Assembly (NCBI GenBank): GCA_934086485.1
Contig: CAKOIF010000018.1
Coordinates: forward strand, 1 to 34,359
Reading direction: 5' to 3'
Length of the DNA: 34,359 nucleotides
DNA from: an uncultured Bacilli bacterium
GTDB lineage: Bacteria; Bacillota_I; Bacilli_A; RF39; UBA660
In this document: piece after piece, positions 15,872 to 22,329 of the stretch
Position numbering within the stretch: position 1 is the stretch's first letter
Layout of the letters: the number at the start of each line of letters is the position of its first letter
Program-made: the position numbers and the translations under genes
The notes under the pieces: model-generated
What the model was told of the DNA's origin: nothing
Database searches by the model: none
What the model saw: the letters and a program-made list of their open reading frames with translations, nothing else

Positions 15872-16156
15872 CTATTCGCCCATACGAATAATTACTTCAT
15901 CATCTTTTGAATATAAAAACTTTTCTTTGGCATATCTTGCTAAATACTCAGGATCGTTCATTTTAGTAACCTCTGAAGTTAAGGATTTTTTTTCATCTAA
16001 TAACTTCTCGTACTGGGCATTTAGTTTTTTTGTTTCTCTTTTGTTGTTAACTATAGTCACAAAATCTTTATATGTTGACACACCTAAAAAAACTATCAAA
16101 ATTATTATGATAAAACTAATAAAAAATAATCTTTTTTTCTCCTTTTTAGTCTTCAT
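15872..16156 (-). CDS. divIC: Septum formation initiator DivIC/FtsB family
   Basis: A 94-residue bitopic protein with a basic N-terminus, one membrane helix (about 10-27) and a coiled coil (about 33-68, KRETKKLNAQYEKLLDEKK). A conserved C-terminal motif NDPEYLARYAKEKF follows. DivIC joins DivIB and FtsL in the divisome to trigger septal wall synthesis. The position after yabP-yabQ is the same as in B. subtilis, where the three form an operon. The 43-base gap after yabQ shows no terminator, so it probably depends on the yabP promoters. Confidence 0.9.
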   Translation of the reverse strand: MKTKKEKKRLFFISFIIIILIVFLGVSTYKDFVTIVNNKRETKKLNAQYEKLLDEKKSLTSEVTKMNDPEYLARYAKEKFLYSKDDEVIIRMGE

Positions 16157-16199
16157 ATTACCTTCCCTATTTTATATATAGTTTAATTTTGCAAATATG

Positions 16200-16508
16200 T
16201 CAATCCTTTTTTAATTTAATTTTTAATATTTTACATAAGTTTACAGTTTTATTTTTTAATTTATATGCAATATAAAAACCTAAAATAGTTGGGATTAAAT
16301 AATATACATGGAAACGACCATAATTAATTTTATATATAATAAGTAAATATATTATTCCTAAATCAAATGAAAATAAAAGAGTAATTAGAAGTTGAAAAAG
16401 TAAAGAAAATTTCCCAAATAATCTATAATTTAAAAGTGACAAAATTAAAAAGATAACTCCATAAATAAAACTAATTAATAAAACAAGAATAATACTTAAT
16501 GGGCTCAT
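16200..16508 (-). CDS. yabQ: Spore cortex biosynthesis protein YabQ
   Basis: The protein has 102 residues with about three membrane helices (6-28, 33-57, 68-85) and a short basic tail, which matches YabQ in layout. In B. subtilis YabQ sits in the outer forespore membrane and is needed for cortex formation. It overlaps yabP by four bases (ATGA) and lies between yabP and divIC, the canonical position. YabQ sequences are variable, so synteny is a main part of the evidence. This copy is shorter than the B. subtilis protein at the C-terminus. Confidence 0.85.
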   Translation of the reverse strand: MSPLSIILVLLISFIYGVIFLILSLLNYRLFGKFSLLFQLLITLLFSFDLGIIYLLIIYKINYGRFHVYYLIPTILGFYIAYKLKNKTVNLCKILKIKLKKD

Positions 16509-16783
16509 TTAAATAGCCTTGCAATAATACTTTCCTCTTTTTTATTAGTTTTTTCTAAATATACATAACTATTTACTTTTCCTTTAATTTTAATTACTCC
16601 ATTTGTGGTATCAAGATTTAATAATTCCATATTTTCGCCTTTAATATGAATAGGTCCCATTACACTTTCAATAATAAATTCCTTGTTATCAAAATTGATA
16701 ATTTTTTTTATGCCAGTTATATTTAAAATACATCTATCAATCATTTTTACTTCGTGATTAGTATTTACTATTTTATCATTCAT
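16505..16783 (-). CDS. yabP: Sporulation protein YabP
   Basis: The protein has 92 residues and aligns over its length with B. subtilis YabP: NITGIKKIINFDNKEFIIES, VMGPIHIKGENMELLNLD, GVIKIKGKVNSYVYLE and a final RLFK. YabP is an all-beta mother-cell protein required for spore cortex assembly together with YabQ. The ATG is preceded by GGTGATG. Overlapping sigma-A and sigma-E-like promoters lie directly upstream, which fits a sporulation gene that heads an operon with the division gene divIC. Confidence 0.92.
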   Translation of the reverse strand: MNDKIVNTNHEVKMIDRCILNITGIKKIINFDNKEFIIESVMGPIHIKGENMELLNLDTTNGVIKIKGKVNSYVYLEKTNKKEESIIARLFK

Positions 16784-16797
16784 ATCATCACCAATTA

Positions 16798-16836
16798 ATT
16801 ATATGAATTATACGAAGAAAAATGACATTATGACAA
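16798..16836 (-). promoter_or_regulatory. Overlapping sigma-A and sigma-E promoters of yabP-yabQ-divIC
   Basis: Sigma-A type on the minus strand: TTGTCA (16836-16831), 18 bases, TATAAT (16812-16807). Sigma-E type: TCATTTT (16825-16819; 6 of 7 match to KMATATT), 13 bases, CATATAAT (16805-16798; 7 of 8 match to CATACAHT). The two interleave. Confidence 0.65.
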
Positions 16837-16839
16837 ATT

Positions 16840-16861
16840 AAAAAGAGCCGTAGCTCTTTTT
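16840..16861. terminator. Terminator of spoVG
   Basis: Perfect 9-bp stem AAAAAGAGC/GCTCTTTTT with a 4-base loop and T tails on both strands. It lies just after the spoVG stop and before the yabP promoters. Confidence 0.9.
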
Positions 16862-16869
16862 GTTTTTAA

Positions 16870-17139
16870 TTATTCTTCACTAGATGAAGGATTATTATAT
16901 TCTTCTAAAATTTTATCTTCGAACATTTTTCTAGTATCTGCATTAATAGGATGACAGATATCTTCATAACGTTCATCATTTACCTTTTTACTAGGCATAG
17001 CAATAAATAATTTTTCATCGCCTTCAATAATACGGATATTTCTTACAACAAAGCAATCATCAAGTGTTACTGTTGCATATCCTTTCATTCTAGATCCTTC
17101 TCTTTCAGTTTTGTGAACTTTTACTGATGTAATTTCCAT
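16870..17139 (-). CDS. spoVG: RNA/DNA-binding regulator SpoVG
   Basis: The protein has 89 residues and matches SpoVG closely: MEITSVKVHKTEREGSRMKG, ATVTLDDCFVVRNIRIIEG, LFIAMPSKK and the basic-acidic DICHPINADTRKMFEDKIL. The acidic Ser/Glu tail is typical. SpoVG is a small site-specific nucleic-acid-binding protein that affects septation, cortex formation and, in other genera, virulence and metabolism. A strong GGAG site precedes the ATG. The gene has its own promoter and terminator. In B. subtilis it is under sigma-H; a weak sigma-H-like element is visible here as well. Confidence 0.96.
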   Translation of the reverse strand: MEITSVKVHKTEREGSRMKGYATVTLDDCFVVRNIRIIEGDEKLFIAMPSKKVNDERYEDICHPINADTRKMFEDKILEEYNNPSSSEE

Positions 17140-17175
17140 TTACTCACCACTCCTTTATTATTTATTCACAATTTA

Positions 17176-17204
17176 ATTGTACCTTATTAAATCTTAAATA
17201 GCAA
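17176..17204 (-). promoter_or_regulatory. Promoter of spoVG
   Basis: Minus strand: TTGCTA (17204-17199), 17 bases, TACAAT (17181-17176). A possible sigma-H arrangement (AAGGTA then about 11 bases then GAAT at 17167-17164) overlaps it but is weak. Confidence 0.6.
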
Positions 17205-17214
17205 GAGAAAAATA

Positions 17215-17427
17215 TTAAAAATATATAATTTTTATGTCTTTTGTTACAATATCTCGGTATGCAAAACTTTTTTCTTCATTATTAATAAGTATTGTAAAAA
17301 TATTAGGGTAGGTTTTATAAATTGTTCCCTCATAAAAACTTATTTTGTTACGAAGACCATAGACAGTTATTTTAACTTTTTTACCAATAGATGAGGTAAT
17401 TTTTTCCTTTATAATATCTAAATTCAT
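17215..17427 (-). CDS. veg: Veg family protein
   Basis: The protein has 70 residues and a small beta-barrel layout. IYKTYPNIFTILINN followed by SFAYRDIVTKDIKI aligns with the YPSVFVIQL and SYSYADILTETVEV regions of B. subtilis Veg. Veg is highly expressed and influences biofilm gene expression and spore outgrowth in B. subtilis; its mechanism is not settled. It overlaps yabG by four bases (ATGA), in the yabG-veg order of Bacillus. It lacks the last 15 or so residues found in Bacillus. Confidence 0.9.
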   Translation of the reverse strand: MNLDIIKEKITSSIGKKVKITVYGLRNKISFYEGTIYKTYPNIFTILINNEEKSFAYRDIVTKDIKIIYF

Positions 17428-18188
17428 CTTGGATACCCCACATACATTAAACCATTTGTAATAATTCCACCCATTCCATTTGCACCATATTTAGTTTTTT
17501 CCAATAATTCTGGGACATTTATTTGTGTATCAGTTTTGGTAAGTGCAATAGTCGAAGCAATTATCGCAGGATCTAAAGCATGAATATTTACTCTTTTAGG
17601 ACTTGAAGCAAAATTAGCACCAGCTTTAATTAAATCTTCATAATCACTTTGACAAGCACCCGCTATAATAACTAATCTTTCATGACTTTTTTCATAATTT
17701 CGTGCTTGTTTAATAGCTTTTACAAAATTTTTTGAGTTTTTATAATTATTTATATCATTTTTATTTCCTTTTTTAGCATAATACGCATCGTGTCCAGTAA
17801 TAACTAAAATATCAGGTTTAATTTCTTTTAAAAGAATAGGAATTTGTTTTGCAATTTCGTTTTCATTAATTTTTTTACCTATAGCATAAATTTTATTTGA
17901 TTTATAAAATTTTAAACATTTTTCTAAATATTCATTATCTCCGTCAATATGTAATATTTTCGCAGGCAAATAAAAATAACTTGTTCTATCGTTATTAATA
18001 TCTAATTCTATAAAAAAATCATCGGGTTTTTCATTAGTTTTTACTAAATCAAAAATATCACTATCAGCATAAAGTCTATCATAAACGCCCTTTAAATAAA
18101 CTGTATCCTCGCTTATTGATATAACTTTAAAAATAATATCATTATTATGACTTTTTCTCGTTACAAAATCGCCTTTTTCTATATTCAA
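17424..18188 (-). CDS. yabG: Sporulation-specific protease YabG
   Basis: The protein has 254 residues, somewhat shorter than the usual 290. The N-terminal SH3-like part contains GDFVTRKSHNNDIIFKVI. The catalytic region has VITGHDAYY with His133 and IIAGACQSDYEDLIKAGANF with Cys179, the cysteine-protease pair proposed for YabG. The motifs FASSPKRVNIHALDP and KYGANGMGGI are strongly conserved. YabG is made in the mother cell and trims coat and, in C. difficile, cortex-germination proteins. The start is TTG after GGTGATATT. In B. subtilis it is under sigma-K; I see no convincing sigma-K promoter in the 39 bases upstream. Confidence 0.94.
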   Translation of the reverse strand: MNIEKGDFVTRKSHNNDIIFKVISISEDTVYLKGVYDRLYADSDIFDLVKTNEKPDDFFIELDINNDRTSYFYLPAKILHIDGDNEYLEKCLKFYKSNKIYAIGKKINENEIAKQIPILLKEIKPDILVITGHDAYYAKKGNKNDINNYKNSKNFVKAIKQARNYEKSHERLVIIAGACQSDYEDLIKAGANFASSPKRVNIHALDPAIIASTIALTKTDTQINVPELLEKTKYGANGMGGIITNGLMYVGYPR

Positions 18189-18227
18189 AATATCACCATT
18201 AAAGTTTATTCAAAATAAAAAAAATTA

Positions 18228-19430
18228 TTAATCCAATTTTGAAATTGCATTAATAATTGCTATTTTTCCATATTCATATGTAAGTGATCCTTGCTGATAT
18301 ACGATATATGGTGGTTTTATTGGGCCATCACAAGAAAGCTCGATTGATGAACCTTGTGTAAATGAACCACTTGCCATAATTATTTTATTAGAGTATCCAG
18401 GAATGTCCGATTTTTCAGGTATTACATTTGAATCTATTGCACACATTGATTGAATACTTTGAACATATTTTACCATATCTTTTTCATTATGAAAGGTTAT
18501 ACAGTGTACAATATCTACTCTATCATCATAGTACTTTGGCTGGACATCATACCCCTTTTTTTCAAGAAGATAACTAGTAAGTATTGCAGTTTTTAAAGCA
18601 GAACCAACTACAGAGGGAGCAAAATATAAACCTTTTAAAATATCTTTATTTGCCCCTAAAGAAGGTCCAACATCTTTTCCTTCGCCAGGAAGATTAAGTC
18701 TTTCACCAGCAAGAGAGCAAAGATCTTTTCTTCCAACAATATAAGCACCGTTACTTGCAATACCTCCACCTAAATTTTTAATTAATGAACCAACTACAAT
18801 ATCAGCACCAACCTGGGTAGGCTCTTTTGTACTAACAAGTTCACAATAACAGTTATCAACCATAACAATACTTTTTGGTGATACTTCCTTAATTAATTTT
18901 ATTACTTTTTCAAGTTTTTCAATACTTAAACTTTTTCTTTGTGAATAACCTTTTGACCTTTGAATTTCAATTACCTTATAAAACTTATTACTTATTTTTG
19001 AATTAATCGTTTCGTAATCAAAGTCATCATTAATTAAATCAATTTGCTCATAATCTATGTTAAAGGCTTTTAAAGAACTTGGGTTTTCCTTTATTCCGAT
19101 TACTTCATCAAGTGTATCATAGGGTTTTCCTGTAATAGATAAAAGTGTATCATTTGGTCTAAGTAAAGCAAATAAACATACAGTCAAAGCGTGAGATCCA
19201 GATATAAACTGATTTCTAACTAAAGCATCTTCACATTCAAAAATATCTGCATATATTCTTTCGATTTTGTCTCTACCATTATCTGCATAACCATAACCAG
19301 TGGTTATATTAAAGTCATTTTCCGATACTTCTTCTTTGATAAAAGCATTAAGTACCTTTTGAGAGTTATAATAAACAACATCATCAACTTTATCTAAATA
19401 CTTTTTTATATCTTTTTCAATATCTAACAT
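18228..19430 (-). CDS. ynbB: YnbB-type PLP enzyme (methionine gamma-lyase family, 'aluminium resistance protein')
   Basis: The protein has 400 residues and belongs to the fold-type I PLP family typified by B. subtilis YnbB. Landmarks are TTGYGYADNGRDKIERIYAD (about 43-62), FISGSHALTVCLFALLRPND (75-94), the cofactor-binding VDNCYCE (191-197) and the PLP lysine Lys218 in VGSLIKNLGGGIA. The C-terminus has GSFTQGSSIELSCDGP. The family is named for carbon-sulphur lyases and for aluminium resistance, but the true reaction is not established. The start follows GGAGG by six bases and overlaps the dehydrogenase gene by seven bases, so the two are coupled. Confidence 0.88.
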   Translation of the reverse strand: MLDIEKDIKKYLDKVDDVVYYNSQKVLNAFIKEEVSENDFNITTGYGYADNGRDKIERIYADIFECEDALVRNQFISGSHALTVCLFALLRPNDTLLSITGKPYDTLDEVIGIKENPSSLKAFNIDYEQIDLINDDFDYETINSKISNKFYKVIEIQRSKGYSQRKSLSIEKLEKVIKLIKEVSPKSIVMVDNCYCELVSTKEPTQVGADIVVGSLIKNLGGGIASNGAYIVGRKDLCSLAGERLNLPGEGKDVGPSLGANKDILKGLYFAPSVVGSALKTAILTSYLLEKKGYDVQPKYYDDRVDIVHCITFHNEKDMVKYVQSIQSMCAIDSNVIPEKSDIPGYSNKIIMASGSFTQGSSIELSCDGPIKPPYIVYQQGSLTYEYGKIAIINAISKLD

Positions 19431-20146
19431 ATACTTCCTCCATCAACCCTTATAACTGAGTTATTTATATAACTTTCATTTGCTACAAAAAAGACAACAT
19501 TTGCTATTTCTTCAGGTTTAGCAAATCTTTTAAGTAAAATACCTTTTTTAATACTTTCAATTTGTTTTATAGATAATTCTTTATTTTGATCTGTTTCAAC
19601 CCACCCTGGACATATAGCATTCACTCTAATCTTCGGAGCAAATATTTTAGCAAAATTATGGGTAAGGGAAATTACACCTGCTTTCGATGCATCATAATCA
19701 ATACTTTCTGGGTAATATGTATCAATTCCATTAGTCGAAGAAATATTAACTATACTCCCACTTTTCATTAATTTTGATATATATTTTGTAACTAGAAATG
19801 TACCATTTAAATTAACATCAATAACTTTTTTAAAATCATCATAAGTTTTAAAATCTAAAATCATATCATTACAAATTCCTGCATTATTAACTAAAACATC
19901 TATTTTACCAAATTTAGTTTTAATAAAACCAGCCATATTAATAACATCTTCCTCTTTTGAAACATCACATTTAATAGTTTCACATCTAACATTATATTTT
20001 GTAATAATTTCATTTTTTAAAGAAAGTGCTTCTTTTTCACTATTTAAATAATTAATTATTACATCAAAGTTATTCATCGCAAATTTCTCTATAATCGATG
20101 CACCTATTCCTCTTGAGGAACCAGTTACTAAAACAGTTTTTCTCAT
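19424..20146 (-). CDS. Short-chain dehydrogenase/reductase, FabG-like
   Basis: The protein has 240 residues and a complete classical SDR fold. The cofactor motif TGSSRGIG is at 8-15, NNAG at 87-90, the catalytic Ser in ISSTNG (136-137), and Tyr151-x3-Lys155 in YDASKAG. The C-terminus has NAICPGWVETD and VIRVDGG. It is closest in look to 3-oxoacyl-ACP reductases (FabG), but no other fatty-acid genes are near and the substrate cannot be told. Lack of an acidic residue after the second beta strand (INYLNSEKEA) fits NADPH use. It has a strong promoter and heads a two-gene operon with ynbB, inserted between rsmA and yabG. Confidence 0.85.
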   Translation of the reverse strand: MRKTVLVTGSSRGIGASIIEKFAMNNFDVIINYLNSEKEALSLKNEIITKYNVRCETIKCDVSKEEDVINMAGFIKTKFGKIDVLVNNAGICNDMILDFKTYDDFKKVIDVNLNGTFLVTKYISKLMKSGSIVNISSTNGIDTYYPESIDYDASKAGVISLTHNFAKIFAPKIRVNAICPGWVETDQNKELSIKQIESIKKGILLKRFAKPEEIANVVFFVANESYINNSVIRVDGGSIC

Positions 20147-20171
20147 AAAAATCCCCTTTCAAGCAATTTGT

Positions 20172-20200
20172 ATTATATAATATAAAAAATAAAATAACAA
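20172..20200 (-). promoter_or_regulatory. Promoter of the SDR-ynbB operon
   Basis: Minus strand: TTGTTA (20200-20195), 17 bases, TATAAT (20177-20172). An AAAGGGGAT ribosome-binding site follows before the ATG at 20146. Confidence 0.75.
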
Positions 20201-20221
20201 GAAAAAGTGCCTTTAGCACTC
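20201..20221 (-). terminator. Terminator of the 3D protein-rsmA operon
   Basis: Minus strand: stem AGTGC/GCACT with loop TAAAG and five T. The rsmA stop codon TAA is in the loop. Confidence 0.8.
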
Positions 20222-20980
20222 TAAACTCTTAAAAATCTCAATAAATATATCTTCCCTAATTTGCTCTGCACGAATACTTTCAGTTAATCCATATTTATTT
20301 AAAACATTCATTATCTTTTCAAAATCATAAGAAATAATATTATTTTTCAAAGTCTTTCTTTTATGAGAAAAACTTTCTTTAAGAAAAGTAAAGTATTTTT
20401 CTGGATTAATATCAGGCACTTTATCTTTTAAAGATAAAGAAATAACTTCACTATCTACCCTTGGCACGGGATCAAAATTATTTTTACCAACAAATATTTC
20501 TTTATTTACTTCATAATAAAAATTTAAAAATAAAGTAAAATAACCATAATCTTTAGTATTAACTTTGGCACTATATCTATCAGCGACTTCTTTTTGAACC
20601 ATAAAAGCCATTTTTTGAGCTTTAATATTATTTATTAAATATTCTAAAATTGGACTTGTTATATAGTAAGGTAAATTACCGACTACAAAAACATTTTGAT
20701 ATCCTTTAGTAATTTCATTTAAATCTACATTTAAAATATCTTCGTAAATAATTTTACACTTTTTACTTTGATATTTATCTAAATAAACTTTTAAATCTGT
20801 ATCTATTTCAATACAAACTAAATCACAAGTCTTTTGTGTTAAATATTTAGTAAGAGCTCCTCTTCCTGGGCCAATTTCAATAATTAAATCATTTTCAGTT
20901 GGTTTTACTAAATCAGTTATATTTTTAATTATTTCTTCATTTTTTAAAAAGTTTTGACCATAATATTTTTTAGCTTTCAT
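20213..20980 (-). CDS. rsmA: 16S rRNA (adenine1518/1519-N6)-dimethyltransferase RsmA (KsgA)
   Basis: The protein has 255 residues from the chosen ATG (MKAKKYYGQNFLKN), the family's usual beginning; the longer in-frame extension upstream is coding sequence of the 3D gene. The SAM-binding loop IEIGPGRGALTKYL and the catalytic NLPYYI are intact, with QKEVADRY and FDPVPRVDSEVI further on. The enzyme dimethylates two adjacent adenines in helix 45 during small-subunit assembly. It overlaps the 3D-domain gene by 11 bases. The gene rnmV (RNase M5), which normally sits between these two in Bacillus, is absent here. Confidence 0.96.
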   Translation of the reverse strand: MKAKKYYGQNFLKNEEIIKNITDLVKPTENDLIIEIGPGRGALTKYLTQKTCDLVCIEIDTDLKVYLDKYQSKKCKIIYEDILNVDLNEITKGYQNVFVVGNLPYYITSPILEYLINNIKAQKMAFMVQKEVADRYSAKVNTKDYGYFTLFLNFYYEVNKEIFVGKNNFDPVPRVDSEVISLSLKDKVPDINPEKYFTFLKESFSHKRKTLKNNIISYDFEKIMNVLNKYGLTESIRAEQIREDIFIEIFKSLEC

Positions 20981-21506
20981 TATTCCATCCACTTCGTAAA
21001 ACATCATAGCTCGCGTTAAATCTTCCAACAGTTCCAATAGCATAATCATAACTTGGAGAAAGCAAATCTAAATCATTACCTGGAACACCTCTATCAAGAA
21101 CAATTGCAATTATTGGTTCACTTGATATTCTTGGAGCATCAAACTTAACAATTGATCCACATGGTAAATTTGCACTCGAAGCAACTATATTTACAGTACC
21201 ATACTGACTATCGGGATAAGTAGTAGTGCCATCTTTAATATTGTAACTACTCATACACGCTAAAGTTCCACCACACAAAGGGCAATTAAAAATATAACCT
21301 GTAATTTGACCATTAAAAGTATCTTTTGCACTATATAATGCATCATAATCAAATTCATTAATCTTTAATGCCATAGCAACTTCATCAATAGTTCTATTTG
21401 GATTATTATTATGAACTCTCGCTTCATAAATAGGACTATTTGTAAAAGTCATAAATACTACAAAAACTAATATTAAAAATTGAAACAATTTTATTACTTT
21501 CTTCAT
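20970..21506 (-). CDS. 3D-domain cell-wall protein (YabE-position, no G5 or DUF348)
   Basis: The protein has 178 residues with an N-terminal signal/anchor helix (about 5-24) and a C-terminal 3D domain (about 105-170). This domain shows NLPCGSIVKFD, IAIVLDRGVPGND and LDLLSPSYDYAIG, whose aspartates name the family. The domain is a MltA-like double-psi barrel found in wall-lytic enzymes. The region TGYIFNCPLCGGTLACMSSY (about 69-88) has four cysteines in a CPxCGG pattern that may bind a metal or form disulfides. The location between tatD and rsmA is that of yabE in Bacillus, but the G5 and DUF348 domains of YabE are missing. A muralytic role in wall turnover or germination is inferred. Confidence 0.8.
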   Translation of the reverse strand: MKKVIKLFQFLILVFVVFMTFTNSPIYEARVHNNNPNRTIDEVAMALKINEFDYDALYSAKDTFNGQITGYIFNCPLCGGTLACMSSYNIKDGTTTYPDSQYGTVNIVASSANLPCGSIVKFDAPRISSEPIIAIVLDRGVPGNDLDLLSPSYDYAIGTVGRFNASYDVLRSGWNNES

Positions 21507-21526
21507 ACTATCCTCTTATACAAAGT

Positions 21527-21535
21527 ATTATAGCA
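21527..21535 (-). promoter_or_regulatory. Extended -10 promoter of the 3D protein-rsmA operon
   Basis: Minus strand: TGC then TATAAT (21532-21527). The -35 (TTTATT) is poor, as is usual with an extended -10. An AGAGGATAGT site precedes the start. Confidence 0.7.
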
Positions 21536-21555
21536 TATAAACCTTTCAAAATAAA

Positions 21556-21589
21556 GAAAAAGTATATAATCATTACTAATCATATACTT
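21556..21589 (-). terminator. Terminator of dut-metG-tatD
   Basis: Minus strand: stem AAGTATAT/ATATACTT and five T. The TGA stop of tatD is within the stem-loop. Confidence 0.8.
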
Positions 21590-22329
21590 ATATTAAATAA
21601 CTTTTTCACATTAGAATTAGTTATTTTTTCTAATTCATCTATTGAAATATTAAGATTTTCTGAAATAAACTGAGCAACATATTTTACATTTCCAGGAAAG
21701 TTTTGTTTTCCTCTAAAAGGAACTGGTGTTAAATATGGACTATCGGTTTCAAACATAATATTTTGAATACCAATTTCTCTATATACCTCAATTAATTTAC
21801 AATTTTTAAAAGTAATTACTCCATTAACGCCTAAATAAAAGCCTAATTTAATATATTCTTTAGCCATTTCTAAACTACCAGAAAATGAATGAATTACTCC
21901 TTTAACCTTATATTTTTTTAAAATATTAATTGCATCATAACCAGCATCTCTACTGTGAACTACGACAGGTAAATTATATTTTTCAGCAAGTGATAATTGT
22001 TTTTCAAACACACTAATTTGCTTTTCTTTATTAAAACCATCATAATGATAGTCTAAACCTATCTCACCAATACCAACCACATTTGAATTATTTAACTTTT
22101 TTTCTAACAAAGAAATATCTTCATCATTAATATCGTTTGCAAATTCTGGATGATAACCTATAACAGCATAAATACTTTCATTTTTAATACTTAAAACTTC
22201 TTCATTAGTACTTTTATCACAACCGGCATTTATACATATATTAATACCATTATTTTTGGAATTTTGAATAACTTCTTCAATATTGTCATAGTACTCTTTA
22301 TATAAATGACAATGAGTATCTATAAACAT
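21580..22329 (-). CDS. tatD: TatD-family metal-dependent deoxyribonuclease
   Basis: The protein has 249 residues in an amidohydrolase TIM barrel. The metal ligands are in FIDTHCHL (His6, His8), GEIGLDYH (Glu near 98), VVVHSRDA, VIHSFSG and FETDSPYL. TatD proteins are metal-dependent nucleases acting in DNA repair and degradation. The ATG shares one base with the metG stop (TAATG), and metG-tatD is the Bacillus metS-yabD order. It is the last gene of the T-box-controlled operon. Confidence 0.93.
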   Translation of the reverse strand: MFIDTHCHLYKEYYDNIEEVIQNSKNNGINICINAGCDKSTNEEVLSIKNESIYAVIGYHPEFANDINDEDISLLEKKLNNSNVVGIGEIGLDYHYDGFNKEKQISVFEKQLSLAEKYNLPVVVHSRDAGYDAINILKKYKVKGVIHSFSGSLEMAKEYIKLGFYLGVNGVITFKNCKLIEVYREIGIQNIMFETDSPYLTPVPFRGKQNFPGNVKYVAQFISENLNISIDELEKITNSNVKKLFNISI

